Shown here: in pieces, positions 16,515 to 24,195 of the stretch
How the letters are laid out: each line of letters starts with the position of its first letter
Position numbering within the stretch: position 1 is the first letter of the stretch
Assembly: GCA_910588875.1 (NCBI GenBank)
Contig: CAJURT010000001.1
Location: forward strand, 1 to 64,000
Direction of reading: 5' to 3'
Origin: an uncultured Lachnospiraceae bacterium
GTDB lineage: Bacteria > Bacillota > Clostridia > Lachnospirales > Lachnospiraceae
DNA: 64,000 nt
Made by a program: the position numbers and the translations under genes
The notes under the pieces: model-generated
The model's database searches: none
Told to the model about the DNA's origin: nothing
What the model saw: only the letters and a program-made list of their open reading frames with translations

Positions 16515-18398
16515 ATGCCTTATTTGGAGGAGAGTTATGAGATTATAGTGGTGGGAGCGGGCCATGCAGGCTGCGAGGCAGCTCTGGCCTGTGCCCGTCT
16601 TGGTTTAGAGACAATTGTTTTTACCGTCAGTATTGACAGTATTGCCTTGATGCCATGCAATCCTAATATAGGAGGGAGTTCGAAGGGGCACCTGGTAAGG
16701 GAATTGGATGCTTTGGGCGGCGAGATGGGGAAAAATATTGACAAAACATTTATTCAGTCAAAAATGCTGAATGAATCAAAAGGGCCTGCGGTACATTCCC
16801 TGCGGGCACAGGCAGATAAGCAGGATTATAGCCGTGAGATGCGCAGAACCTTGGAAAATACAGAACACCTGACGATCCGTCAGGCAGAAGTGTCAGAAAT
16901 CCTGGTGGAGGATAGCCGGATCAAAGGAGTAAAGACTTTTTCCGGCGCCGTTTACCATGCAAAGGCAGTAATTTTAGCTACTGGCACTTATCTGCGTGCC
17001 AGATGTATTTATGGAGATGTAAGTAATCCTACCGGGCCGAACGGGCTTCAGGCTGCAAACCATTTAACAGATTCCCTGATTGCAAATGGGATTGAAATGT
17101 TTCGTTTTAAGACAGGGACACCGGCCCGGGTGGATAAAAGAAGCATTGATTTTTCTAAGATGGCAGAGCAGCCCGGGGATGAAAGGATTGTGCCTTTTTC
17201 TTTTTCCACGGATCCCCGGTCATTGCAGAAGGAACAGGTTTCTTGCTGGCTGACCTATACAAATTCTGAGACACATCAGATTATCCGGGAGAATATCGAC
17301 CGTTCCCCCTTATTTTCCGGGGCTATTGAGGGGACAGGCCCCAGGTATTGTCCTTCTATTGAGGATAAGGTGGTAAAATTTCCGGATAAGGAGAGGCATC
17401 AGGTATTTATAGAACCGGAAGGCCTGTATACAAATGAAATGTACTTAAGCGGGATGTCCAGTTCTCTGCCAGAGGATGTTCAATATCGGATGTACCGCAC
17501 TGTGCCGGGATTGGAGCAGGTTAAAATTGTGAGAAATGCCTATGCGATTGAGTATGATTGCATTAATTCCCTGCAGCTGAAGCCTACCCTGGAATTTAAA
17601 AAGATAAAAGGGCTATTCAGCGGTGGGCAGTTTAACGGAAGTTCCGGATATGAAGAGGCTGCTGTACAGGGATTTATGGCAGGGGTTAATGCTTCCATGC
17701 AGGTATTGGGACGTAATGCCTTTGTTCTCGACCGTTCCCAGGCCTATATTGGTGTATTGATTGACGACCTTGTCACAAAGGAAAACCATGAACCTTACCG
17801 GATGATGACTTCCCGGGCTGAATACCGTTTGCTTTTGAGGCAGGATAATGCAGATCTCAGGCTGAGGGAGATCGGATATGAGATAGGTTTAGTTAATGAA
17901 AATGATTATCATTATGTAAAAGAAAAAGAACAGCTGATTGAAAAAGAGATCCAGAGGGTGGAAAAGACGCAGATTGGGGCAAACCCCAAAGTGCAGCAAT
18001 TTTTGGAGGATCATGGAAGCACTCTTTTAAAGACAGGGGCGACTTTGGCAGAGTTGGTGAGGCGTCCGGAATTAGATTACTTTATGTTAACTGAAATTGA
18101 TGAGAACCGTCCGGATTTATCGGATGATGTGGCAGAACAGGTTAACATAAGTATAAAATATGAAGGATATTTAAGGCGGCAGAAACAGCAGGTGGCACAG
18201 TTTAAAAAACTGGAAAGTAAAAAATTAGATATGGATTTTGATTATTCAAAAGTGGGGAGTTTAAGAAAAGAGGCTGTACAGAAATTAAATCTCTATAAAC
18301 CGGCCTCGATTGGGCAAGCTTCCCGGATATCCGGGGTGTCTCCGGCAGATATATCAGTGCTTTTAGTATATTTAGAAAGAGTACGCAGAGAAGGATAG
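16515..18398 (+). CDS. mnmG: tRNA uridine 5-carboxymethylaminomethyl modification enzyme MnmG (GidA)
   Basis: A 627-residue FAD/NADH-dependent partner of MnmE. The N-terminal dinucleotide-binding motif VVGAGHAGCEAALA is at about 12-25. The family signatures GPRYCPSIEDK and GQFNGSSGYEEAA are present, and the C-terminal MnmE-interacting helical region contains ISGVSPADISVLL. Its length is that of the family. ATG 16515 follows AAGGAGAATGTTTT. rsmG follows closely. Confidence 0.97.
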   Translation: MPYLEESYEIIVVGAGHAGCEAALACARLGLETIVFTVSIDSIALMPCNPNIGGSSKGHLVRELDALGGEMGKNIDKTFIQSKMLNESKGPAVHSLRAQADKQDYSREMRRTLENTEHLTIRQAEVSEILVEDSRIKGVKTFSGAVYHAKAVILATGTYLRARCIYGDVSNPTGPNGLQAANHLTDSLIANGIEMFRFKTGTPARVDKRSIDFSKMAEQPGDERIVPFSFSTDPRSLQKEQVSCWLTYTNSETHQIIRENIDRSPLFSGAIEGTGPRYCPSIEDKVVKFPDKERHQVFIEPEGLYTNEMYLSGMSSSLPEDVQYRMYRTVPGLEQVKIVRNAYAIEYDCINSLQLKPTLEFKKIKGLFSGGQFNGSSGYEEAAVQGFMAGVNASMQVLGRNAFVLDRSQAYIGVLIDDLVTKENHEPYRMMTSRAEYRLLLRQDNADLRLREIGYEIGLVNENDYHYVKEKEQLIEKEIQRVEKTQIGANPKVQQFLEDHGSTLLKTGATLAELVRRPELDYFMLTEIDENRPDLSDDVAEQVNISIKYEGYLRRQKQQVAQFKKLESKKLDMDFDYSKVGSLRKEAVQKLNLYKPASIGQASRISGVSPADISVLLVYLERVRREG

Positions 18399-18422
18399 AG
18401 TATATAGATAAGGGTGGTGGAC

Positions 18423-19154
18423 ATGGAACAGAAATTTGTGGATAGGATGGTTGATGGATGCAGAGATTTGGGGATATCTTTGTTACAGGAACAGATCGAG
18501 CAATTTTATCAGTATTATGGAATTTTGATTGAGTGGAATGAAAGGATGAACCTGACTGCCATAACAGAGTGGGAAGAGGTGGTTCATAAACATTTTATTG
18601 ATAGTTTATCTTTGATAAGGGCAATTGACAGTTGGGAGGATACAAGAATACAATTAATTGATGTGGGTACAGGGGCCGGGTTTCCGGGAATTCCTTTAAA
18701 GATAGCTTTTCCATTCCTTTCCGTTACCCTTTTAGATTCATTGAATAAACGGGTTACATTTCTTCAGGAGGTTATAGAAAAACTTTCCTTATCTGATATT
18801 ATTGCCTTGCATGGCCGGGCTGAGGACTTTGGGAGGAATAAGGAGTATCGGGAAAAATTTGATATTTGTGTATCCAGGGCTGTTGCCAACATTGCCACTT
18901 TATCAGAATATTGTGTTCCTTTTATCAGGACAGGAGGTCTTTTCGTGGCTTATAAGTCCGGGAAGATAGAAGAGGAGTTGGAGACAGGGAAAAGGGCAAT
19001 TGAGATTCTTGGCGGAGAGATACAAAAAAACGTATCCTTTGTTTTACCGGGAACAGATGCAAAAAGAAATTTATTGGTGATAAAAAAGGTAAGGACTACA
19101 GGAAAACGATATCCGCGCAAGGCAGGAATGCCGGGGAAGGAACCGATTATATGA
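18423..19154 (+). CDS. rsmG: 16S rRNA (guanine-527-N7)-methyltransferase RsmG
   Basis: A 243-residue S-adenosylmethionine-dependent methyltransferase acting on G527 of 16S rRNA. The motif I region LIDVGTGAGFPGIPLKIA and the segment NLTAITEWEEVVHKHFIDSL are characteristic. ATG 18423 is chosen because AAGG lies nine bases before it; upstream GTG codons at 18414 and 18417 lie on the ribosome-binding site. Its last bases overlap the start of the glycosylase gene (ATGA), indicating translational coupling. The final 20 residues are a basic extension. Confidence 0.95.
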   Translation: MEQKFVDRMVDGCRDLGISLLQEQIEQFYQYYGILIEWNERMNLTAITEWEEVVHKHFIDSLSLIRAIDSWEDTRIQLIDVGTGAGFPGIPLKIAFPFLSVTLLDSLNKRVTFLQEVIEKLSLSDIIALHGRAEDFGRNKEYREKFDICVSRAVANIATLSEYCVPFIRTGGLFVAYKSGKIEEELETGKRAIEILGGEIQKNVSFVLPGTDAKRNLLVIKKVRTTGKRYPRKAGMPGKEPII

Positions 19155-19738
19155 AAGGGCAGGATGAATTTTTAGAAGACAGAGAGGATAATCAATTATG
19201 CAGATGCAAATGGTGCAATTTAAAAAATAAAAAATATGTGGACTATCATGATAGAGAGTGGGGTTTTCCCGAGTATGATGACCATAATTTATTTGAACTG
19301 TTAGTGCTGGAGAGTTTTCAGGCAGGTTTGTCATGGGAATGTGTGTTGAATAAGCGGGAAGATTTTCGGGAAGCCTTTGACAACTTTGATCTTGAAAAAA
19401 TTTGTGGTTATGATGAAGAAAAAATACAAAAGTTGATGGAGAATAGAAAGATTATCAGAAATCGCCGGAAGATACTGGCAACGGTTAATAATGCAGGTAT
19501 CTTCCGATCCATTCAGCAGGAATATGGGTCTTTTTCAAAATATATCTGGAGTTTTACTTGCCAAAAGGTAATATACGAAATCGGTAAAGCAAGTTCGGAA
19601 TTGTCTGATCAGATTTCGAAGGACCTAAAAAAACGGGGAATGAAATTTGTTGGCACAACAATTGTATATGCTTATTTACAATCAATTGGCGTTATTTATT
19701 CCCATGAGGAAGAATGTTTTCTTTATAAGAAAGAGTAG
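19151..19738 (+). CDS. tag: DNA-3-methyladenine glycosylase I (Tag family)
   Basis: A 195-residue protein matching the Tag family, which excises 3-methyladenine from DNA. The diagnostic start of the fold is CKWCNLKNKKYVDYHDREWG, with cysteines and a histidine likely to bind zinc, followed by LFELLVLESFQAGLSW. KFVGTTIVYAYLQSIGV near the C-terminus is also typical. Its start overlaps the rsmG stop codon by four bases. A strong terminator follows. Confidence 0.93.
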   Translation: MKGQDEFLEDREDNQLCRCKWCNLKNKKYVDYHDREWGFPEYDDHNLFELLVLESFQAGLSWECVLNKREDFREAFDNFDLEKICGYDEEKIQKLMENRKIIRNRRKILATVNNAGIFRSIQQEYGSFSKYIWSFTCQKVIYEIGKASSELSDQISKDLKKRGMKFVGTTIVYAYLQSIGVIYSHEEECFLYKKE

Positions 19739-19747
19739 TAATATATT

Positions 19748-19798
19748 GAGAGCAGAAAACGGATGCCCTTCTGGCGATTGTTTTCTGCTCTCCTTTTT
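19748..19798 (+). terminator. Intrinsic terminator after the Tag glycosylase gene
   Basis: A perfect 13-bp stem, GAGAGCAGAAAAC (19748-19760) with its complement at 19780-19792, followed by CTTTTT. It ends the rightward transcript that began at rpmH. Confidence 0.9.
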
Positions 19799-19835
19799 GC
19801 ATTTTGAAACTAAGTGATAGGAAGTAGGGGAATGG

Positions 19836-20201
19836 TTATCTCTGTGGGACAATTTCGATCCAATATCCATCAGGGTCAGAGATAAAGTATATTCCCATTT
19901 TTTCATTTTCGAAGCAGATAATTCCCTGATCTTTATGTTTCTTATGGAGATTTTCAAAGTCATCAGTGACAAAGGCTAAATGAAACTCGCATTCACCAAG
20001 ATTATAAGCTTCTTTGCGGTCACGCAGCCAGGTTAGTTCCAGAGTAAAATCGGAAGTCTGATCCCCTAAATAAACAAGCTTAAAGGAATCGTCAGAGGCT
20101 ACTTTTTCACGGACGGGTACCAGGTTTAATACTTCCTTATAAAATGCAAGGCTTTTTTCCAGGTCCAGGACATTGAAATTAAAATGGTTGAATTTAAGCA
20201 T
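19836..20201 (-). CDS. VOC-family (glyoxalase-like) protein
   Basis: A 121-residue single-unit vicinal-oxygen-chelate protein. The N-terminal half starts HFNFNVLDLEKSLAFYKEVL, and the second half ends with DPDGYWIEIV. Putative metal ligands are a histidine near residue 6, glutamates in TLELTWL and EIV, and a histidine in CEFHLAF. It could be lactoylglutathione lyase or another family member; the substrate is not assigned. ATG 20201 is chosen for its AAGGAG. A longer frame back to an ATG inside the adjacent parS site has no ribosome-binding site. It lies behind the hydrolase-like gene on the same strand. Confidence 0.82.
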   Translation of the reverse strand: MLKFNHFNFNVLDLEKSLAFYKEVLNLVPVREKVASDDSFKLVYLGDQTSDFTLELTWLRDRKEAYNLGECEFHLAFVTDDFENLHKKHKDQGIICFENEKMGIYFISDPDGYWIEIVPQR

Positions 20202-20232
20202 AGAATAGATAACTCCTTTTCTTTTATTTAAA

Positions 20233-20248
20233 TGTTTCACGTGAAACA
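20233..20248. promoter_or_regulatory. parS: parS centromere site 1
   Basis: TGTTTCACGTGAAACA is a perfect 16-bp palindrome identical to the B. subtilis-type parS consensus bound by ParB/Spo0J. It lies between the VOC and hydrolase-like genes, about 2.4 kb from spo0J and 10 kb from oriC. Confidence 0.95.
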
Positions 20249-20273
20249 TTTTTGTGTTTAGAGACAGCAGTAG

Positions 20274-21221
20274 TTAAAAATAAGTTTTGATTAACTCATT
20301 GAGGGCACTTGCATTTTCTAATTGAGGCAGATATTTTGTTTCCGGAATAAACGCTGTTTCAATAGCTGGATTGAGATCCTTATATTTTTCTAATCTTTCT
20401 GTAATGTTGTCTATCTCGGCTCCTCCGATGAGAGAGATACTATGATTGATTTTTTTGAGTGCATTGTTTATATTACACTTTGTGTAATTACATCGTTGGC
20501 TGGCATATATTGACTTCGGAGATACTCCCAGATGTGCTGCCTCATAGTAAGCATCAATCCATTCAGGAGTGATACAATATTGATTATAAAAAATATGTTT
20601 TTTAGCTTCTGATTCAATAAAATCCCTGCTGACAGCAATATGGTAGAGAAGAGTTCCAATAACAGGAAAGTCAATAATTTTTTTATAAAGCCGAGCTCTT
20701 TTTCCTGGAATTTTACAGTATTCGGAAAGATCTAATGGATTAATCAACATAATTTGCTCAAATATACTAGGTTCATTGGAACAGGCCATAATTGGTATGG
20801 AAGCCGACTCCCCAGTAGCAATAATACTTGTGCGATGTCCGATTTCAGATTTTATAAAATCAGTAATGAGTTGTACATAAAGATAATTAGTATAAGTGGT
20901 ATTAATTTTCTCAGAATGTCCGCAGCCTAATAAATCAATGGCATAGACAGTATAGTTTTCCGCAAGAAGGGGGATCAATTTATTCCATTCATAACTGCTG
21001 GATGCAGCATTTAAATCATGGATCAAAAGCACAGGCTTTCCAGTTCCCACCCTCTCATAATAAATATCCCCTAAGCGCCAATGAAAAAAGTGGGATTTTT
21101 GTTGATCTAAGCTATTATTTTTAGTAGCCTTTATTTTGATTATTTTATTAATAAAAGCCGTAGTAGTCACCGCACTGGAAGACAAAATCATTAAAGTTAA
21201 AATCTTACCCCTGGCTTTCAT
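20274..21221 (-). CDS. Alpha/beta-hydrolase-fold protein, membrane-anchored, atypical active site
   Basis: A 315-residue protein with an N-terminal hydrophobic segment (about 7-25) that looks like an anchor or signal. The fold is recognisable from PVLLIHDLNAASSSYEW and VYAIDLLGCGHSEK. The nucleophile elbow reads TGESAS, with serine at 129, but the second glycine is serine. At the C-terminus, where family members have a GH-type catalytic histidine before LPxLE, this protein has KYLPQLEN with Y297. No catalytic histidine is therefore evident, and it may be inactive or repurposed. ATG 21221 follows AGGAGG. It sits between the two parS sites. I do not assign a substrate. Confidence 0.75.
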   Translation of the reverse strand: MKARGKILTLMILSSSAVTTTAFINKIIKIKATKNNSLDQQKSHFFHWRLGDIYYERVGTGKPVLLIHDLNAASSSYEWNKLIPLLAENYTVYAIDLLGCGHSEKINTTYTNYLYVQLITDFIKSEIGHRTSIIATGESASIPIMACSNEPSIFEQIMLINPLDLSEYCKIPGKRARLYKKIIDFPVIGTLLYHIAVSRDFIESEAKKHIFYNQYCITPEWIDAYYEAAHLGVSPKSIYASQRCNYTKCNINNALKKINHSISLIGGAEIDNITERLEKYKDLNPAIETAFIPETKYLPQLENASALNELIKTYF

Positions 21222-21313
21222 AAATACCTCCTGTAAATATAAGAACAAATAACTTTTCTATCTTATTGCAAGCAATCTTACACCAGATTTTTTGACCTTA
21301 GTATCATACTATA

Positions 21314-21342
21314 AGTATAATACAAAATGAGTTTTGATACAA
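21314..21342 (-). promoter_or_regulatory. Candidate promoter of the hydrolase-like gene
   Basis: On the minus strand TTGTAT (21342-21337), 17-base spacer, TATACT (21319-21314). It would yield a leader of about 85 bases before ATG 21221. It is 27 bases from parS site 2, so ParB spreading could affect it. Confidence 0.5.
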
Positions 21343-21368
21343 TGATAAAGTGATTTTTCTTTTATTAA

Positions 21369-21384
21369 TGTTTCACGTGAAACA
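21369..21384. promoter_or_regulatory. parS: parS centromere site 2
   Basis: A second perfect TGTTTCACGTGAAACA palindrome, 1,136 bp from the first. It lies between the divergent promoters of the hydrolase-like gene and the soj-proximal transcript. Confidence 0.95.
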
Positions 21385-21440
21385 TTAATAAAAATCCTTT
21401 CCATTTATTCCGTTTATCCATATGAAAAATTTAATAAATG

Positions 21441-21449
21441 TGGTATAAT
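21441..21449 (+). promoter_or_regulatory. Extended -10 promoter upstream of the hairpin and array
   Basis: TGG followed by TATAAT matches the extended -10 element (TGnTATAAT). The -35 region (21421-21426, TATGAA) is poor. Transcription would start near 21456, just before the long hairpin, and is the only clear rightward promoter upstream of soj. Confidence 0.6.
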
Positions 21450-21473
21450 GTACACGAAAGCGAAGAGCAGTGC

Positions 21474-21538
21474 GGAAAAAAATCATCAGGAGCCTGCGTT
21501 GTGCTCGCACAAAAGCAGGCTCCTGATGATTTTTTTCC
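21474..21538 (+). terminator. 24-bp perfect hairpin with A7/T7 arms; terminator or attenuator
   Basis: The left arm 21474-21497 and right arm 21515-21538 are perfect complements over 24 bases; the loop contains a further TTGTGC/GCACAA pairing. The left arm carries seven As and the right arm seven Ts, so it can act as an intrinsic terminator in both directions. It begins about 18 bases after the predicted start site and may define a short RNA of about 80 bases or attenuate soj-spo0J. Confidence 0.8.
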
Positions 21539-21613
21539 ATAGGGCCAAAGGCCCGTGAGCGAACTGGAGCGAAGCGGAAGTGAGCGGTCACTGCGGCCCA
21601 GCCTAATTATACT

Positions 21614-21870
21614 CTCCAAGCGAGGGCGAAGCCGAGCCCATCTCCAAGCGAAGGCAAAGCCGAGCCCCCACTCTCCAAGCGAAGGCGAAGCCGAGCCCAT
21701 CTCCAGGCGAGGGCAAAGCCGAGTTCATCTCCAGGCGAGGGCAAAGCCGAGTTCATCTCCAGGCGAAGGCGAAGCCGAGCCCATCTCCAGGCAAAGGCAA
21801 AGCCGAGCCCACCTCCAGGCAAAGGCAAAGCCGAGCCCCCACTCTCCAGGCAAAGGCAAAGCCGAGCCCC
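21614..21870 (+). repeat. Nine-unit 28/31-bp tandem array upstream of soj
   Basis: Nine direct repeats, each starting CTCCAGGC or CTCCAAGC and containing GGCRAAGCC then GAGCCC. Most units are 28 bases; those ending CCCCCACT are 31. Each unit holds a small GGC-RAA-GCC inverted repeat. Units vary in a graded manner (CTCCAAGCG at the left, CTCCAGGCA at the right), as expected from duplication and drift. The array is more GC-rich than the surrounding intergenic DNA. It happens to contain no stop codon in the soj frame, but unit lengths are not multiples of three, so it does not encode a periodic peptide. The flanking 21541-21613 contains GGGCC-AAA-GGCCC and AGTGA-GCGG-TCACT hairpins. Confidence 0.9.
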
Positions 21871-21914
21871 TATCCCTTCAAAAAAAGGCAGACTACAAAT
21901 TAAAAGGAAAAAAC

Positions 21915-22682
21915 ATGGGAAGAATAATAGCAATTGCAAACCAAAAAGGCGGAGTTGGCAAAACAACTACTGCAATCAACCTCTCTGCATGTCTTGCAGA
22001 AGCAGGACAAAAAGTGTTAACCGTAGATTTTGACCCACAAGGCAACGCCACCAGCGGCCTGGGGTTTGAAAAAGGATACATGGACAAAACAGTTTACGAA
22101 TTACTAATGGGAGAATGCAAAATCCAGGAATGCATCATCCAGGAAGTCCAAAAGAATCTGGACATCCTTCCATCCGATGTAGATTTAGCAGGGGCAGAGA
22201 TAGAATTGCTGGACGAAAAAGAAAAAGAAGCAAAACTCCGGAAAGAATTAGATAAGATAGAGGAAGACTATGATTTTATAATTGTAGACTGTCCGCCATC
22301 ATTAAATCTATTGACCATCAATGCCCTGACAGCGGCAGATACTGTACTTGTGCCGATCCAATGTGAATATTATGCCCTGGAAGGGTTAAGCCAGATTATT
22401 CAAACCGTAGATTTAGTAAAAAAGAAACTAAACCCTAAACTGGAGTTGGAAGGCGTAGTTTTCACCATGTATGATGCAAGGACAAACCTTTCCCTAGAAG
22501 TAGTGGAAAACGTAAAGAACTATCTGAAAGGAACGATTTATAAAACCATTATTCCAAGAAATGTAAGACTGGCAGAGGCTCCAAGCCACGGGATGCCGAT
22601 CAATCTCTATGACAACCGTTCGGCAGGGGCAGAAAGCTATCGGATGTTGGCAGCAGAAGTCATCAGCAGAGGAGAAGTTTGA
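21915..22682 (+). CDS. soj: Chromosome partitioning ATPase Soj (ParA)
   Basis: A 255-residue Walker-type ATPase that drives origin segregation and modulates DnaA in relatives. The deviant Walker A motif is NQKGGVGKTTTAIN at the N-terminus; FDPQGNATSG and IIVDCPPSLN follow. ATG 21915 is chosen because AAAGGA lies eight bases before it and the protein begins MGRIIAIANQKGG as usual. The frame remains open upstream for about 120 codons through the repeat array, but that extension lacks a ribosome-binding site and shifts register with each repeat. spo0J follows directly. Confidence 0.96.
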   Translation: MGRIIAIANQKGGVGKTTTAINLSACLAEAGQKVLTVDFDPQGNATSGLGFEKGYMDKTVYELLMGECKIQECIIQEVQKNLDILPSDVDLAGAEIELLDEKEKEAKLRKELDKIEEDYDFIIVDCPPSLNLLTINALTAADTVLVPIQCEYYALEGLSQIIQTVDLVKKKLNPKLELEGVVFTMYDARTNLSLEVVENVKNYLKGTIYKTIIPRNVRLAEAPSHGMPINLYDNRSAGAESYRMLAAEVISRGEV

Positions 22683-22684
22683 AT

Positions 22685-23635
22685 ATGACAAAGGCAAAAC
22701 GCGGATTAGGGAAAGGATTGGGAGCTTTTTTTGGAGAAGAGGTAGTTCAGGAAGTAACAAAGGATCAGGAAAATGAAAAAAGGGAATTGGCATTGGATAA
22801 AGAGGGAAATCCAATACCAAAAGAAAAGAATTCAGAAAACGAAAGCGGAGAATTCTTTATCAAGATTTCCAGGATTGAGCCGAACAGGGAACAGCCCAGG
22901 AAGGATTTCTCGGAAGAGCAGCTGCAGGAATTGGCAGATTCCATCCGTCAATATGGGGTGCTTCAGCCTTTGTTGGTACAGAAAAAAGGGGATTTATACG
23001 AGATTATTGCCGGAGAAAGGCGTTGGCGTGCGGCTAAGATGGCAGGCCTCAAAGAAATTCCGGTGGTTGTACGGGAATATGGAAAACAGCAGGCAATGGA
23101 GATTGCACTGATTGAGAATGTACAAAGGGAAGATTTAAATCCAATTGAGGAGGCCATTGCATACCAAAGGCTGATGCAGGAATTTAATTTAAAACAGGAA
23201 GAGATTGCAGAAAGGGTTTCCAAGAACCGCTCCACAATTACAAACAGTATGCGGTTATTAAACCTGGTGCCAGAGATCCAGCAGATGCTGATAGACGGGC
23301 TAATTAGCAGTGGACATGCCAGGGCTTTATTGGCAGTATCGGATCCTGTCCAGCAGTTGGCATTGGCAGACAGAATCATAAAAGACCATCTGAGTGTACG
23401 GGAAGTGGAGAAGGCTGTAAAGGCTTTAGGGAAAATCCCTAAAGAGAAGAAAAAAGAAAAAGAGGATGAAGCCCTGGAGTTGATTTTTAAAAATCTCGAA
23501 GAAAGAATGAAGACAGTGGTAGGGACAAAAGTAAACATTAACCGCAAAGACCGCAGTAAGGGAAAGATTGAGATAGAATATTATTCGGAGGCGGAATTGG
23601 AAAGAATTGTTGAATTGATAGAAACAATAGGATAG
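22685..23635 (+). CDS. spo0J: Chromosome partitioning protein Spo0J (ParB)
   Basis: A 316-residue ParB that binds parS, spreads as a CTP-dependent clamp and recruits SMC. The N-terminal CTP-binding domain contains GERRWRAAKMAGL and the ENVQREDLNPIEEA box. The helix-turn-helix (QEEIAERVSKNRSTITNSMRL) follows and the dimerisation region is C-terminal. The N-terminal KRGLGKGLGAFFG is the usual Soj-stimulating peptide. ATG 22685 lies two bases after the soj stop and follows GAGGAGAAG. Its cognate parS sites are at 20233 and 21369. Confidence 0.96.
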   Translation: MTKAKRGLGKGLGAFFGEEVVQEVTKDQENEKRELALDKEGNPIPKEKNSENESGEFFIKISRIEPNREQPRKDFSEEQLQELADSIRQYGVLQPLLVQKKGDLYEIIAGERRWRAAKMAGLKEIPVVVREYGKQQAMEIALIENVQREDLNPIEEAIAYQRLMQEFNLKQEEIAERVSKNRSTITNSMRLLNLVPEIQQMLIDGLISSGHARALLAVSDPVQQLALADRIIKDHLSVREVEKAVKALGKIPKEKKKEKEDEALELIFKNLEERMKTVVGTKVNINRKDRSKGKIEIEYYSEAELERIVELIETIG

Positions 23636-23645
23636 GAGTAAATAG

Positions 23646-24164
23646 ATGACGGAAAGTATAGGGAATCTTTTGGGCATTGACCCTTTCTATATAATACTCG
23701 CACAGGCAGGGCTGACACTGATTTTGACAATTGTTGTTATCATCTGTATTTTTAAAATAAGGAAGTTATATCGTATCTATGACTATTTTATGAGGGGAAG
23801 GGATGCGGAAACCCTGGAGGATATTATTATTGAACATATCCAGGATATCCAGGAATTAAAATCCCAGGATCGGGCGAATAAGGATCAGATCCGTACTAAC
23901 AATAAAAATATGAGGGCCTCCTTCCAAAAGTTTGGGGTAGTAAGATATAATGCTTTTAAAGGAATGGGAGGAAATTTAAGTTTTGCATTTGCTTTGTTAG
24001 ATTATACCAATACTGGGTTTATTTTAAATTCAGTTCATAATAGAGAAGGCTGTTATCTATATTTAAAGACAGTTGACCGGGGACAGACAGAAATTATGCT
24101 TGGAAATGAGGAGAAAGAAGCGCTAGAGCAAGCGTTAGGATATAAAAAATTGAAGGATATGTAG
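23646..24164 (+). CDS. DUF4446 family protein
   Basis: A 172-residue protein with one N-terminal membrane segment (about 14-36) and a cytoplasmic part with a charged helical stretch followed by KFGVVRYNAFKGMGGNLSFAFALLD, the conserved DUF4446 core. The function is unknown. The family commonly follows spo0J in clostridia, and here it begins ten bases after it, so it belongs to the segregation operon by position. Confidence 0.85.
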   Translation: MTESIGNLLGIDPFYIILAQAGLTLILTIVVIICIFKIRKLYRIYDYFMRGRDAETLEDIIIEHIQDIQELKSQDRANKDQIRTNNKNMRASFQKFGVVRYNAFKGMGGNLSFAFALLDYTNTGFILNSVHNREGCYLYLKTVDRGQTEIMLGNEEKEALEQALGYKKLKDM

Positions 24165-24195
24165 AGAATCTTTTGGTTCTGATGGGGACAGTACA

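Noticed and set aside
20202..20249. Longer VOC protein starting from the ATG within parS
   Set aside because: No ribosome-binding site; the internal ATG at 20201 has AAGGAG and matches family length.
21614..21870. CRISPR array
   Set aside because: Units are contiguous 28/31-base direct repeats with no unique spacers, and no cas genes are present.
21385..21966. Minus-strand open frames across the hairpin and repeat array
   Set aside because: They are low-complexity translations of the repeats and hairpin, with no ribosome-binding site or family resemblance.
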